DNA of 64,000 nt from an uncultured Pelagibacteraceae bacterium. Its GTDB lineage: Bacteria > Pseudomonadota > Alphaproteobacteria > Pelagibacterales > Pelagibacteraceae. Under the pieces are notes generated by a model. That model did no database searches and was not told the DNA's origin. It saw only the letters and a program-made list of their open reading frames with translations. Below are positions 1-8,991 of the stretch, piece after piece. The stretch lies in contig CACHTQ010000003.1 of the NCBI GenBank assembly GCA_902582845.1, positions 62,001 to 126,000 on the forward strand. The letters are read 5' to 3'. Made by a program: the position numbers and the translations under genes. Each line of letters opens with the position of its first letter. Within the stretch, counting starts at the first letter, position 1.

Positions 1-479
1 ACTTCTTTTACCTTATCACTAATTGCATTATTTAAAACTTTGCACTTTCTATTTTTTTTTAACTTCTCAAATTGGACTTTCGAGGGCTCAATAGCAATTC
101 CGTCCCAGTTTAAAAATCTCTCAAAATGATAACAATTGCTTCCACTAATTCCATCATAAGCACCTATTTCAATAAAAAATCCATTTTTTTTTTTATCAAA
201 AAATTTTTTTTTAATTATTTTATCTTGCCCAGCTTGAGAAGTATATTTTTCATTCCAAAAGAAAGATCTTTCACAATTCCAGATTTTTTGTCTTAACATG
301 CCTCTAAAGCCATGTTCATTAGTGCTCGCATAAATATTTGGTACTTGTTCTAATAATTCTGAGTAAATCTTATGAGCATGTATTTTACCTTCAAGATTAC
401 TATTAAAAAGTTGATCACCTTTTTTTAATAAATCATTCACATTTTTGCCCACAAAAGAGCTTAGGTCTATGTTTTTCAT
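1..479 (-). CDS. FkbM-family methyltransferase, partial (C-terminus beyond window)
   Basis: This ORF is absent from the track because it runs off the left edge. I translated it from the ATG at 479. The product begins MKNIDLSSFVGKNVNDLL and about 160 residues are visible. Residues around 110-155 read FFIEIGAYDGISGSNCYHFE, then WDGIAIEPSKVQFEKL. This is the SAM-binding glycine motif and the following acidic loop typical of FkbM-type methyltransferases, which O-methylate sugars or other small substrates. The start lies one base after the hisH stop, so it is probably co-transcribed with hisB-hisH. A methyltransferase is not an expected member of a histidine operon. The substrate is unknown. Confidence 0.8.
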   Translation of the reverse strand, partial: MKNIDLSSFVGKNVNDLLKKGDQLFNSNLEGKIHAHKIYSELLEQVPNIYASTNEHGFRGMLRQKIWNCERSFFWNEKYTSQAGQDKIIKKKFFDKKKNGFFIEIGAYDGISGSNCYHFERFLNWDGIAIEPSKVQFEKLKKNRKCKVLNNAISDKVKE

Positions 480-480
480 T

Positions 481-1107
481 CTATAACTTCAAAAAATTTT
501 CTATTATTTTTAATCCTAATTTATCACTTTTCTCAGGGTGAAATTGAGTCCCATAAATATTTCCTTTTTCAACAGAACAGACAATTTTTGACGAATATTC
601 TATTGTTGCAGAAATTACATCTTTATCTTTAGGAATAAATTCATAACTATGCACAAAGTACATGTGAGATTTACTTTCTATATCTTTGAAAATTTTACTA
701 TTCTTGACAATCTCAATTTGATTCCAACCGATATGAGGAAGTTTGTATTTTCCATTTTGATTATCTATTTTTGAAACATTTCCTGATATCCATCCCAAAC
801 CTTCTGTTTTGGTTTCCTCGTAACCAATATCAGCAAACATTTGTAGGCCAACACAAATTCCTAAAACTGGTTTTTTTTTATTTATTACAAATTCATTTAG
901 GGTATCCGTAATACCATTAATCTTCTTTAAAGCCTCTATGCAGTTTTTGAATGATCCTTGTCCTGGTAAAACTATTTTATCGCTAGATTTAATCTTATTT
1001 AGATCTGATGTAACCTCGATATTTACTTTATTTTTAGCAACTTCTTTAAAAGAGTTTATTACCGAGCTTATATTGCCCGATTTATAATCAACAATTGTAA
1101 CATTCAT
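481..1107 (-). CDS. hisH: Imidazole glycerol phosphate synthase, glutaminase subunit HisH
   Basis: HisH hydrolyses glutamine and passes ammonia to HisF, which makes imidazole glycerol phosphate and AICAR in histidine synthesis. The 208-residue length is normal. It is a class I glutamine amidotransferase: the nucleophile is Cys85 in GICVGLQMF, and the His-Glu pair sits near residue 190 in QFHPEKS. The oxyanion region is LPGQGSF near residue 47. It follows hisB by five bases. The usual downstream hisA and hisF are not seen; a methyltransferase takes that place, so the synthase partner HisF must lie outside the window. Confidence 0.95.
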   Translation of the reverse strand: MNVTIVDYKSGNISSVINSFKEVAKNKVNIEVTSDLNKIKSSDKIVLPGQGSFKNCIEALKKINGITDTLNEFVINKKKPVLGICVGLQMFADIGYEETKTEGLGWISGNVSKIDNQNGKYKLPHIGWNQIEIVKNSKIFKDIESKSHMYFVHSYEFIPKDKDVISATIEYSSKIVCSVEKGNIYGTQFHPEKSDKLGLKIIENFLKL

Positions 1108-1112
1108 TAAAC

Positions 1113-1703
1113 TTATAAAGAGCCCTTTGTAGAAGGAATTGTTTTTTTATTCCTTGGGTCTATTTCTAATGCGGTTCTTAATGATCTAGCTAATCCTTTA
1201 TAACAAGATTCGATAATATGATGACTATTGTCCCCATAAATATTTTCAACATGCAAAGTAATTCCAGCTGCTTGTGAAAATGCTTGGAACCATTCTTTAA
1301 AAAGTTCTGTATCCATTTCTCCAAGTTTTTCTACTTTAAGATTAACTTTCCAAATTAAATATGGTCTATTAGAAATATCAATTGCTACACGTGATAAAGT
1401 TTCGTCCATTGGGATCATCGCATGAGCATATCTTTTAATTCCAACTGATTTTTTCAAAGCTTTTTTTAAAGCTTCACCAATTGCAATACCAGTATCCTCA
1501 GTTGTGTGATGTAAATCTATATGAGTATCACCTTTGGCTTTTATGCTCATATCAATCGAAGAATGCTTAGATAATTGTTCAAGCATGTGGTTTAAAAAAC
1601 CTATTCCTGTGTCAATTTTGTATTTACCTTTACCGTCAATATTTAAATCAACACTAATGCTTGTTTCTTTTGTTTTTCTGTTTATTTTGCCTTTACGCTT
1701 CAT
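1113..1703 (-). CDS. hisB: Imidazoleglycerol-phosphate dehydratase HisB
   Basis: HisB removes water from imidazole glycerol phosphate to give imidazole acetol phosphate in histidine synthesis. The 196-residue protein is the monofunctional dehydratase without a phosphatase domain. Manganese-binding histidine motifs are visible: [14 protein letters not shown] (about residues 35-48), HLHHTTED-like [10 protein letters not shown] (about 64-73) and the C-terminal [16 protein letters not shown]. It is the first gene of the visible minus-strand his operon and diverges from hslV across about 90 bases. The neighbourhood hisB-hisH beside hslVU is common in Alphaproteobacteria. Confidence 0.95.
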   Translation of the reverse strand: MKRKGKINRKTKETSISVDLNIDGKGKYKIDTGIGFLNHMLEQLSKHSSIDMSIKAKGDTHIDLHHTTEDTGIAIGEALKKALKKSVGIKRYAHAMIPMDETLSRVAIDISNRPYLIWKVNLKVEKLGEMDTELFKEWFQAFSQAAGITLHVENIYGDNSHHIIESCYKGLARSLRTALEIDPRNKKTIPSTKGSL

Positions 1704-1759
1704 AATTTAAAACAGGTATACATATATTATTCAATTATGGCAATAATACTAAACCTGGG

Positions 1760-1787
1760 CTTGAACTATCAAATTTAGTATCCATTT
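1760..1787 (+). promoter_or_regulatory. Candidate heat-shock (sigma-32) promoter of hslVU, near-leaderless
   Basis: The sequence holds CTTG, 17 bases, then TCCATTT. The alphaproteobacterial sigma-32 consensus is CTTG-N17/18-CYTATNT, and the CTTGAA ... CCAT pattern also resembles the E. coli form. The -10 element ends seven bases before the hslV ATG, so transcription would start at or next to the start codon. No Shine-Dalgarno sequence precedes the ATG, which fits a leaderless message. The gap 1704-1794 shows no other clear element. Confidence 0.5.
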
Positions 1788-1794
1788 ATAAGCT

Positions 1795-2310
1795 ATGACA
1801 ACGATTGTGTTAGTTAGAAAAAACAACGAAGTGGTAGTAGCTGGTGATGGTCAAGTAAGTATGGGAAATACTGTCGTAAAAAGTACTGCCTCAAAAGTAA
1901 GAAAAATTGAAAAGAGAGATGTGGTAGCTGGTTTTGCTGGATCAACAGCTGATGCATTAACTTTATTTGAAAGATTAGAGGGAAAATTAGAGAAACATGC
2001 TGGTAATTTATCCAGAGCTGCTGTTGAGTTAGCTAAAGATTGGAGAACAGATAAATATCTAAGAAGATTAGAAGCGCTAATGGCTGTCGGTGACAAGAAC
2101 AATAGTTATATAATTTCAGGTACTGGTGACGTTCTAGAACCTGAGGGAGATGTTATTGGTATTGGCTCTGGAGGTAATTATGCTTTAGCTGCAGGAAAAG
2201 TCTTAATGGAAAGTAATATTTCAGCAGAAGAAGTTGCAAAAAAAGCTATAAAAGTTGCAGCTGATATCTGTGTATTCACAAATGAGAATGTCAAAGTTGA
2301 AAAAATATAA
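1795..2310 (+). CDS. hslV: ATP-dependent protease peptidase subunit HslV (ClpQ)
   Basis: HslV is the N-terminal-nucleophile peptidase of the HslUV complex, which degrades misfolded and regulatory proteins in the cytoplasm. The chain starts MTTIVLVRK, so removal of Met1 exposes the catalytic Thr. [13 protein letters not shown] and the C-terminal [17 protein letters not shown] are family signatures. The length of 171 residues is typical. Its stop codon touches the hslU start (TAATGG), so translation is probably coupled. A sigma-32-like promoter lies directly upstream. Confidence 0.97.
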   Translation: MTTIVLVRKNNEVVVAGDGQVSMGNTVVKSTASKVRKIEKRDVVAGFAGSTADALTLFERLEGKLEKHAGNLSRAAVELAKDWRTDKYLRRLEALMAVGDKNNSYIISGTGDVLEPEGDVIGIGSGGNYALAAGKVLMESNISAEEVAKKAIKVAADICVFTNENVKVEKI

Positions 2311-3683
2311 TGGATAAATCAAACGTAACACAATTACATCCTAAAGGGGATCAGCAAAAAGAAGAAGCTTCATTAGTAAGCTCTTTATCACCTAGGGAGA
2401 TTGTTTCTGAATTAGACAGATTTGTTGTTGGTCAAAATAAAGCTAAAAGAGCAGTTGCTGTTGCCTTACGAAACCGATGGAGAAGACAAGCTTTAAAAGG
2501 TGAAATGAGAAATGAAGTTTTACCTAAAAATATTTTAATGATTGGACCAACGGGTGTTGGAAAAACAGAAATTTCAAGAAGACTATCTAAATTAGCGGAA
2601 GCTCCTTTTGTAAAAGTTGAAGCAACTAGATTTACTGAGGTGGGTTATGTCGGAAGAGATGTAGAACAAATTGTCAGAGATTTGATTGAAATAGCAATTG
2701 CAATGGAAAAAGTAAAAAAAAGAAAAGAGGTCTACGCAAAAGCTCAAAAATTAGCTGAGGAGAAAGTGTTAGATGCTTTGGTAGGAAAAAAAGCAAGTAC
2801 GGCTACAAGAGAGAGCTTTAGAAAAAGACTTAGAGACGGAGATTTAGATAATAACGAGATAGAAATAGCTGTCAGCGAAAGTGGTGGTAATAGCACATCT
2901 TTTGAAATTCCTGGTATGCCTGGTGCTAATGTAGGAATGATAAATATTGGAGAGATGCTTGGAAAATCTATGGGCAAACAAGAAAAAAAGAAAAAAATGA
3001 CAGTAAAAGAATCTCACGAAATTTTGATAAATGATGAATCTGATAAGTTAATTGAACAAGATAAAATAATTAAAGCTGCAAAAATTTCTACAGAAAACAA
3101 CGGAATAGTTTTCTTAGATGAAATAGACAAAATTTCTGGAAGAACAGACAGAGTTGGTGGAGATGTATCTAGAGAAGGTGTACAGAGAGATTTATTACCT
3201 TTAATTGAAGGAACAACAGTTAATACAAAATACGGACCTATAAAAACTGACCATATATTATTTATTGCATCTGGTGCTTTTCAATTAGCCAAGCCTTCTG
3301 ATTTACTCCCCGAGTTACAAGGTAGACTACCAATTAGAGTTGAGCTAGAAGCATTATCAAGTGATGATTTTAAAAGAATCCTTAAAGAACCTGACTTTAG
3401 TTTAATTAAACAATATGTAGCATTATTAAAGACTGAAAATGTCGAACTTGAATTTACAGAAGATGGAATTGATGCAATCGCTAATATTGCCTCTGAAGTA
3501 AATGCAACTGTTGAAAATATAGGTGCTAGAAGATTACATACAATAATTGAGAAAATCCTTGATGAAATTAGTTTCACAGCAACTGATAGATCTGGTGAAA
3601 AAATCTCAATAAATAAAGAATATATAAATAAAAATCTTGATAATCTTGTTAAGGATACAGATTTATCAAAATTTATTTTATAA
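2310..3683 (+). CDS. hslU: ATP-dependent protease ATPase subunit HslU (ClpY)
   Basis: HslU is the AAA+ unfoldase that feeds substrates into HslV. The Walker A motif [13 protein letters not shown] is at about residues 79-91, Walker B is [10 protein letters not shown] near 265, and the arginine-rich sensor GARRLHTI is near 407. The pore motif GYVGRDVE follows Walker A. The inserted I-domain lies between about 110 and 240. The 457-residue length is normal. It overlaps hslV at the stop/start junction, and its 3' end overlaps the convergent smr gene by six bases in an A/T-rich stretch. Confidence 0.97.
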   Translation: MDKSNVTQLHPKGDQQKEEASLVSSLSPREIVSELDRFVVGQNKAKRAVAVALRNRWRRQALKGEMRNEVLPKNILMIGPTGVGKTEISRRLSKLAEAPFVKVEATRFTEVGYVGRDVEQIVRDLIEIAIAMEKVKKRKEVYAKAQKLAEEKVLDALVGKKASTATRESFRKRLRDGDLDNNEIEIAVSESGGNSTSFEIPGMPGANVGMINIGEMLGKSMGKQEKKKKMTVKESHEILINDESDKLIEQDKIIKAAKISTENNGIVFLDEIDKISGRTDRVGGDVSREGVQRDLLPLIEGTTVNTKYGPIKTDHILFIASGAFQLAKPSDLLPELQGRLPIRVELEALSSDDFKRILKEPDFSLIKQYVALLKTENVELEFTEDGIDAIANIASEVNATVENIGARRLHTIIEKILDEISFTATDRSGEKISINKEYINKNLDNLVKDTDLSKFIL

Positions 3684-4091
3684 TTTTTTTTTTAAAAAAA
3701 CATAAAAAGCCCCACTGCCACCATCTTCAATTTCAGCATTAGTTATACTTTTTATTTTTGTCATTAAACTAGGATTATTTTTAATATAATGAGGAACGGA
3801 ATTTTTCAAAATACCAAATTTCTTTGAAATATATGGATCTTTATCATTTTGAGAATGTAGTCCCTTGCCAGTTACTATTATAACTTTGGAAACTTTTTGG
3901 TGAAAACTATCAGTTATAAAACTTTCAACTTTTTTGTTTGCCTCATCAAGTGTAAAGCCATGAAGATCTATTGATTTAGTAATATAAAGTTTATCCTGTT
4001 TTTTTTCTAAATCTTTATTCGGTAACTTTTCATTTTTTTCTAAAAAGTTTTTCCAATCTTTTATGTCTTTATCTGAAATATCGCCGTCCAA
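3678..4091 (-). CDS. Smr-domain protein
   Basis: This 137-residue protein has a C-terminal Smr (small MutS-related) domain: [20 protein letters not shown] near residue 41, then [12 protein letters not shown] and a C-terminal [13 protein letters not shown]. Smr domains bind or cut nucleic acids; recent work on stand-alone family members concerns collided ribosomes. There is no MutS part. The only usable start is TTG at 4091, directly after the stop of the Tim44-like gene, which suggests translational coupling. The lysine-rich N-terminal half is not recognised. Confidence 0.85.
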   Translation of the reverse strand: MDGDISDKDIKDWKNFLEKNEKLPNKDLEKKQDKLYITKSIDLHGFTLDEANKKVESFITDSFHQKVSKVIIVTGKGLHSQNDKDPYISKKFGILKNSVPHYIKNNPSLMTKIKSITNAEIEDGGSGAFYVFLKKKL

Positions 4092-4688
4092 TTACGAAAG
4101 AGTATCTATTAACTGCCAATTTGGATTATTAGTACTTGTATCTCTTGAGAATACCCACGTATCATAAATCTTCTTAATCTTTTCTGGGTCTCCAGATACT
4201 ATCTTTTTATCTTTATCCCTAATACAAGTTATTACTTCACCAACAAATTCGACTGTTACTTGTAAAATTTTTCCTAAAAACTTGTGTTCTTTAATGTTTG
4301 CAGAATTTACCCCAATAAAAGTAATTTCAGCTTGATGGCCTCTTTTGCCTCTTTCTTTAAGCGCAGTATTAAATTGATCATAAATTTTGTTACTTAGTAA
4401 AGGTTTGCTAGTAGTCAATTTGTTGTCACTATCACCAAAGTCAGTAATGATAGTCTCATATGCTATCTTGGCTCCCTTTATGAAGTCTTTTTTTGCATTT
4501 TCATCAAAATCATTTTTTTTATTTATTTTTGTTTCAGGATTTATATTTTTCAACATTTCCTCAAACTGTGGCGGGGCCTTTCCCTCAAAACCTGTTCTTT
4601 TTCCTAAAATTCCTCTAAGCCTTAAAAAAATGAAGCCAGCAATCATCGCTAATAAAATAATATCAATGTACTCAAAACTATAATTCAT
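4092..4688 (-). CDS. Tim44-like domain membrane protein
   Basis: The 198-residue protein has an N-terminal membrane segment (about residues 8-24, IDIILLAMIAGFIFLRL) followed by a soluble Tim44-like/Mba1-type domain. The final part, FVGEVITCIRDKDKKIVSGDPEKIKKIYDTWVFSRD, matches the bacterial Tim44-like pattern ending in W.F.R. In Alphaproteobacteria such proteins are membrane-anchored adaptors related to mitochondrial Tim44. It sits beside Smr, FxsA and SecB, the arrangement usual for this class, where Tim44-like and SecB genes flank fxsA. Confidence 0.85.
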   Translation of the reverse strand: MNYSFEYIDIILLAMIAGFIFLRLRGILGKRTGFEGKAPPQFEEMLKNINPETKINKKNDFDENAKKDFIKGAKIAYETIITDFGDSDNKLTTSKPLLSNKIYDQFNTALKERGKRGHQAEITFIGVNSANIKEHKFLGKILQVTVEFVGEVITCIRDKDKKIVSGDPEKIKKIYDTWVFSRDTSTNNPNWQLIDTLS

Positions 4689-4745
4689 AAACTAAATCTA
4701 ATTACTATGTTGATTAATTTCAACTAACAATTACATTAAAGACAA

Positions 4746-5171
4746 ATGAACACAGTACTTTTAGCTGTTATTTTAATCCCAATTGTAGAGATTTACCTTT
4801 TTATAAAGATTGGGTCTCAAATAGGTGCTTTCAGCACCATATTCTTAGTATTTTTTACTGCGGTTATAGGGGTGTACTATGCCAGATACGAGGGAATTAA
4901 CACACTTAGATCCGGAATGATGCAAATAATTAAAAATCAAATCCCAGCCCGCGAATTAATTTCTGGTGCTGCGATAGCGTTTGCGGCTTTTCTGTTAATC
5001 ATACCAGGATTTGCAACTGACTTAATTGGTTTCCTCTTAATTATCCCAATAACACGAAAGTTAATGTTAGGAAAATTTAACAAAAAATTTGAGAATAAAG
5101 ATGTTAAAAAAGGTGATTTTATTGAGGGAGAGTTTGAAGATATAGAAGATGACAATGACAGAAAAATTTAA
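4746..5171 (+). CDS. FxsA family membrane protein
   Basis: The 141-residue protein has several hydrophobic segments: LLAVILIPIVEIYLFIKIG, FSTIFLVFFTAVIGVYYARYEG and a pair within AIAFAAFLLIIPGFATDLIGFLLIIP. PGFATDLIG is the FxsA-family signature. The C-terminal tail is charged and cytoplasmic. FxsA was named for suppressing F-exclusion of phage T7 in E. coli; its normal role is unclear. It diverges from the Tim44-like gene, and its last 23 bases overlap the start of secB. Confidence 0.88.
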   Translation: MNTVLLAVILIPIVEIYLFIKIGSQIGAFSTIFLVFFTAVIGVYYARYEGINTLRSGMMQIIKNQIPARELISGAAIAFAAFLLIIPGFATDLIGFLLIIPITRKLMLGKFNKKFENKDVKKGDFIEGEFEDIEDDNDRKI

Positions 5172-5577
5172 AATTTTAGCAAAATACATAAAAGATATGT
5201 CTAGTGAAACACCCGATGTTGAAACTTATATATCTACTGGAAACAATATTGGTAAATATCAATTAGACATAGATATCAAATCAATAGCCCTTAAGAATAA
5301 AATGATTGAAGTAATTATAACACTAAAATTTAAACTCAAAGATACTCAAGTCAAAAAATCTCATTTTGAAATTGTATACGCTGTAGCTGTAAAAATTGAT
5401 GAGTCTATAAAAGAAAAAAAAGACCTAGAAAAAATTGTATTATGCGACGTACCTAATTCGGTAGTTTCAGATATAGAAAAATCATTTACAGATATGATGC
5501 AAAATTCTGGATTTGCTAATATTAAATTAGAAAAAAAAATTGATTTTACAAAACTTTATTTAGAAAGATTAAATTAA
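5149..5577 (+). CDS. secB: Protein-export chaperone SecB
   Basis: SecB holds precursor proteins unfolded and delivers them to SecA for export. The 142-residue length is typical. Residues 10-30 (AKYIKDMSSETPD) match the SecB N-terminal strand, and HFEIVYAVAV is the conserved core. The protein is less acidic than the E. coli form. The start at 5149 lies inside fxsA; a second ATG at 5155 is equally possible, since neither has a strong ribosome binding site. The 3' end overlaps convergent dnaQ by four bases. Confidence 0.93.
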   Translation: MTMTEKFKILAKYIKDMSSETPDVETYISTGNNIGKYQLDIDIKSIALKNKMIEVIITLKFKLKDTQVKKSHFEIVYAVAVKIDESIKEKKDLEKIVLCDVPNSVVSDIEKSFTDMMQNSGFANIKLEKKIDFTKLYLERLN

Positions 5578-6236
5578 AAATAGTTTTTTTTTAGAAACGC
5601 CTTTAAGTAAATTTGATGATTTTTAAGCTCTTCAGGAGACGGTTTAATAACCTTTGTAGAATATATAACTTTTCCAGTATTTAATTTTGAAACTTCTTCC
5701 TCTTTATTTTTAAAATCTAAAGTTGGTTCTTTTTGGTCTATCAAATTTATATAAACTTTAGCTAGCAAATCACAGTCGATAAGCGCAGTATGTTGAACCC
5801 TTTTGGAATTATCTATCCTAAATCTTTTACATAAAGCATCCAAACTAATTTGGGAGCCTGGAAATTTATTTCTTGCTAATGATACCGTATCTAAAACTTC
5901 ATTATCAATTTTGTTTTTTCCAAGGATTTTAAGTTCATTATTTAAATGAGATAAATCAAATTCTGCGTTGTGAATTATCAATCTTTTATTTTTAATAAAT
6001 TTGAGAAAATCATCAGCTACTTCTCCAAATTTCATTTTATCAGATAAAAAACTATCTGAGTATCCGTGTACTTCAAAAGCTTTTTCAGAAACTTTTCTTT
6101 CTGGATTTAAGTAGCAGTGAAACTTATTTTTTGTTGGTATTAAATTATCTAATTCGATACATCCGATTTCTACAATCCTGTGTCCCTCTTTTACTGAAAT
6201 ACCAGTTGTCTCTGTGTCTAAAACAATCTCCTTCAT
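5574..6236 (-). CDS. dnaQ: DNA polymerase III epsilon subunit (3'-5' proofreading exonuclease)
   Basis: DnaQ proofreads for the replicative polymerase. Exo I is EIVLDTETTGIS at the N-terminus, giving the metal ligands Asp and Glu. Exo II is IIHNAEFDLSHLNNEL (about residues 87-102). Exo III is HTALIDCDLLAKVY near residue 147, giving the catalytic His and Asp. The 220-residue length is typical. It overlaps coaE by four bases. The gene lies on the left arm of the putative origin in the order dnaQ-coaE-aroE-maf-ppsR, which is conserved in Alphaproteobacteria. Confidence 0.95.
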   Translation of the reverse strand: MKEIVLDTETTGISVKEGHRIVEIGCIELDNLIPTKNKFHCYLNPERKVSEKAFEVHGYSDSFLSDKMKFGEVADDFLKFIKNKRLIIHNAEFDLSHLNNELKILGKNKIDNEVLDTVSLARNKFPGSQISLDALCKRFRIDNSKRVQHTALIDCDLLAKVYINLIDQKEPTLDFKNKEEEVSKLNTGKVIYSTKVIKPSPEELKNHQIYLKAFLKKNYF

Positions 6237-6802
6237 ATTAGATTTTCTATAATCTCTTTTACTCTTATTTTAACAGAATTTTTCTTAAAATTGTTCTTTA
6301 TTGTAAATTGAGACTTCTTTCTTTTTAAATCAAGTGAGAGTTGAATCTTTTGAAAATTATTTAGTATTTTCATGTTAAAATTTTTTCTTTTCCTTAGTCT
6401 TTTTAAAATTTCTGACTTCTTAGACTCAACAAAGATCAATATATCCTTTTTTTTATTGATCTTATTCTCCAATAGAAGAGGAACATCTAATACAACAAAT
6501 TTCTTATTTTTGTTTTTTTTTAAAAAATTATTCATTTTTTTTCTAACTTCATAATGAACAATTTTAATAATTTTTTTTAAATTTCTCTTGTTGGATAGAA
6601 TTGCATCAATAATTTCTTTTTTTTTAATCGGAAAAGAATCGAAATAAAGCGGAAGTTCTTTTTTTAATTTTTGAAAAACTTTTTTGTTTTCTTTATATAT
6701 TTTTGTAACTTCTAAATCAGCATTAAATACAGGAAAACCAAAACATTTAGCTATATAAGATTTACCAGATCCTATATCGCCTAAAATACCTATTCTTTTC
6801 AT
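6233..6802 (-). CDS. coaE: Dephospho-CoA kinase
   Basis: CoaE phosphorylates dephospho-CoA in the last step of coenzyme A synthesis. The P-loop GDIGSGKSYIAKCF is at residues 8-21, and the lid and CoA-binding region includes FVVLDVPLLLENKINKKKD. The 189-residue protein is very rich in lysine and asparagine, as expected at this base composition. The gene overlaps aroE by four bases and dnaQ by four bases, so all three are probably one transcript. Confidence 0.93.
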   Translation of the reverse strand: MKRIGILGDIGSGKSYIAKCFGFPVFNADLEVTKIYKENKKVFQKLKKELPLYFDSFPIKKKEIIDAILSNKRNLKKIIKIVHYEVRKKMNNFLKKNKNKKFVVLDVPLLLENKINKKKDILIFVESKKSEILKRLRKRKNFNMKILNNFQKIQLSLDLKRKKSQFTIKNNFKKNSVKIRVKEIIENLI

Positions 6803-7593
6803 AAATCTAAAAAATTCTTTAATTCATCATCAATTTTTGGCTTAACTTTATGCCATAGTTTAAATGCCTCAAAAGCCTGATAAATAAACATCATTTTACC
6901 ATTAAAAACCTGGCAGCCTAAACTTTTTCCGGTTTTTAAAAAATTAGTCTCTTTTGGATTATAAATAACATCAAAAAATAGCTTTTCTTTATTTATATTT
7001 TCAAAATTTAAACCTATTTCATCTTCTTTGCTTAGACCCAAACTGGTAGCATTAATAATCATATCAAATTCTGTTTGATCTCCCCAGTCAACTAAACCGA
7101 TGTTTGGAAAGTTTTTCTTTAAATCTTCAGCCTTTTCCTTTGTTCTATTACTTAATGATATTTTAGAAACACCCAATTTTTCTAAAGCATAAACTATAGA
7201 AGGCACTACACCACCAGCTCCTAAAATAAATATTGATTTATTATTTAAATCAAATTGAGTATCTTTTAGACTTAATTCAAAACCTTTAATATCAGTGTTG
7301 TGACCTACTAGTTTTTTATCATGCATATAAATGGTATTAACAGATTGAGTAATCTGAGCTTCTTGACTAAGCGTATCTAAAAAAGGAATGATATCAGTTT
7401 TAAAAGGAACAGTAACATTTATTCCATCTAATTTATTATCCTTAATTTCATTTATGATCTCTTGAATTTCGCTTTTATCTATTTTTCTTCTATCATAATT
7501 TGCATCAATATTATTTTTTTCAAACCAATAGTTGTGTAATTTGGGTGAAAGTGAATGTTCGATAGGATTTCCAATTACAAGATATTTTTTCAT
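6799..7593 (-). CDS. aroE: Shikimate dehydrogenase (NADP+)
   Basis: AroE reduces 3-dehydroshikimate to shikimate in aromatic amino acid synthesis. The N-terminal substrate domain has GNPIEHSLSPKLHN (about residues 7-20) and NVTVPFKTDI with the catalytic Lys near residue 66. The Rossmann domain has LGAGGVVPSIVYAL near residue 124. The C-terminal part keeps DVIYNPKETNFLK. The 264-residue length is normal. It overlaps maf upstream and coaE downstream by four bases each. Confidence 0.95.
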   Translation of the reverse strand: MKKYLVIGNPIEHSLSPKLHNYWFEKNNIDANYDRRKIDKSEIQEIINEIKDNKLDGINVTVPFKTDIIPFLDTLSQEAQITQSVNTIYMHDKKLVGHNTDIKGFELSLKDTQFDLNNKSIFILGAGGVVPSIVYALEKLGVSKISLSNRTKEKAEDLKKNFPNIGLVDWGDQTEFDMIINATSLGLSKEDEIGLNFENINKEKLFFDVIYNPKETNFLKTGKSLGCQVFNGKMMFIYQAFEAFKLWHKVKPKIDDELKNFLDL

Positions 7594-8174
7594 TTATAAT
7601 TATCTAAATATTTTTTAATTTTTTCAATCGGGAGTCCCATTATTGTATTTTCGTTTCCATCGATACTTGAGAATAACTTTCTTCCCTCGCCTTCTATTTG
7701 ATAAACATTATAAGCATATAAAGCCTCATCAGAAATTTTGGCTAAGTAATTTTTAAGCTCATCATCATTCATTTTTTTCATTGTCAAAGTTGCCTTATCT
7801 GTATGATTCCATACCATAGATCCATTTTTAGAGATACATGCTGAACTAATTAAATAATGTTTTTTACCATTAAGTTTTCTTAAAATTTCTAAAGCTTCTT
7901 CTCTATTATCTGGTTTTGATATTAGTTCTCCGTTTAAATCGATGACACTATCAGCGCCTAAAACTAAATTATCACTATATTTCCCGCTTATTTTGTTAGC
8001 TTTTAATTCAGCTAAATTTTTAGATATTATCTCTGGTGAAGCTTTTTCTTTTAATAAACTTGATTTAACAACATCTTCGTCAACATTTGATGGTATAACT
8101 TCATTCAAAATATTGTGTTCATCAAGAATTTTCTTTCTAACTTTGCTTTGAGAAGCAAGAATAATTTTAAGCAT
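7590..8174 (-). CDS. maf: Maf-like nucleoside triphosphate pyrophosphatase
   Basis: Maf proteins hydrolyse modified or canonical nucleoside triphosphates and help keep the nucleotide pool clean. The N-terminus IILASQSKVRKKIL is the family S-x-x-R signature. VLGADSVIDLNGELISKP holds the catalytic Asp region, and GLPIEKIKKYL is the C-terminal motif. The length is 194 residues. It overlaps ppsR by eight bases upstream and aroE by four bases downstream. The subfamily (dTTP/UTP or m7GTP type) cannot be settled from sequence reading alone. Confidence 0.92.
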   Translation of the reverse strand: MLKIILASQSKVRKKILDEHNILNEVIPSNVDEDVVKSSLLKEKASPEIISKNLAELKANKISGKYSDNLVLGADSVIDLNGELISKPDNREEALEILRKLNGKKHYLISSACISKNGSMVWNHTDKATLTMKKMNDDELKNYLAKISDEALYAYNVYQIEGEGRKLFSSIDGNENTIMGLPIEKIKKYLDNYK

Positions 8175-8991
8175 TTCCTTTAAAAATTTCGTATATTTTT
8201 ATTATTGAAGCTGCTGTTTCTTCTACAGATTTTCTAGTTACATCAATTGATGGCCATTTATATTTTTTAAAAGTATTTTTTGCCATGTCCACTTCCTTTT
8301 TTATCTGTTCTAAATCAGTGTATAATTTATTAGTATTTTCTTTGAGAGAGTTCATTCTGTTTTTTCTTATTTCCACCAACCTCTCTGGTTCGGTGTTTAA
8401 TCCCACAACACATGAGGTTTTTGGGTTTTGTTTTAAAATCTCTGGAATAGAGTCTTCTGTTATTAAAGGAATGTTAGAAGTTTTAAGGCCTTTATTTGCT
8501 AAAAAAATAGCTGTCGGAGTTTTGCTTGTTCTGCTGACCCCTAATAATATTATATCAGATTGTTTTATTTCTTTTACAAGATTGCCGTCATCATGATTCA
8601 TTGTAAATTGGATCGCTTCAATTCTTTTATAGTAATCTTCATTTAGAGCATATTGACCGCTTGGTAGGTGTGAGGCTTTTTGGTTCAAAAGTTTTGAAAA
8701 ACTTAATATTAGATCACCCAACACTCCAAAACATGGAATTTTTTTCATATCACTATTTTTAGCAAGATATTTTGCTAGGTTACTATCAACGATTGAATAT
8801 AAAATTATTGAGTTTTTTTCTTGCTCAGCGTTTTCTAAAATCTTTAAAATCTGATTTTCCGTTCTAGTAAAAGAATAAGTGTGTATCTTGTAATTTATAT
8901 TTTTAAATTGTGCTTTAATGGCTATAAAAATACGATCTAAAGTCTCACCAGTTGCATCTGATATTAGATAAATTTGATATAAATTACTCAT
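8167..8991 (-). CDS. ppsR: Pyruvate, phosphate dikinase / PEP synthase regulatory protein (DUF299)
   Basis: This family is a bifunctional kinase and pyrophosphorylase that switches pyruvate phosphate dikinase or PEP synthase off and on by threonine phosphorylation. The P-loop is LLGVSRTSKTPTAIFLA (about residues 150-166). The N-terminus YLISDATGETLDRIF is a family signature. The 274-residue length is normal. It is the first gene on the left of the putative origin and diverges from hemE, the same position as RP001 in Rickettsia. Whether the target is PPDK or PpsA cannot be read here. Confidence 0.92.
   Translation of the reverse strand: MSNLYQIYLISDATGETLDRIFIAIKAQFKNINYKIHTYSFTRTENQILKILENAEQEKNSIILYSIVDSNLAKYLAKNSDMKKIPCFGVLGDLILSFSKLLNQKASHLPSGQYALNEDYYKRIEAIQFTMNHDDGNLVKEIKQSDIILLGVSRTSKTPTAIFLANKGLKTSNIPLITEDSIPEILKQNPKTSCVVGLNTEPERLVEIRKNRMNSLKENTNKLYTDLEQIKKEVDMAKNTFKKYKWPSIDVTRKSVEETAASIIKIYEIFKGNA

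Noticed and set aside
1387-1402. CACGTG in hisB as a second parS
   Set aside because: The flanks (CTACACGTGATAAAG) do not form the parS palindrome.
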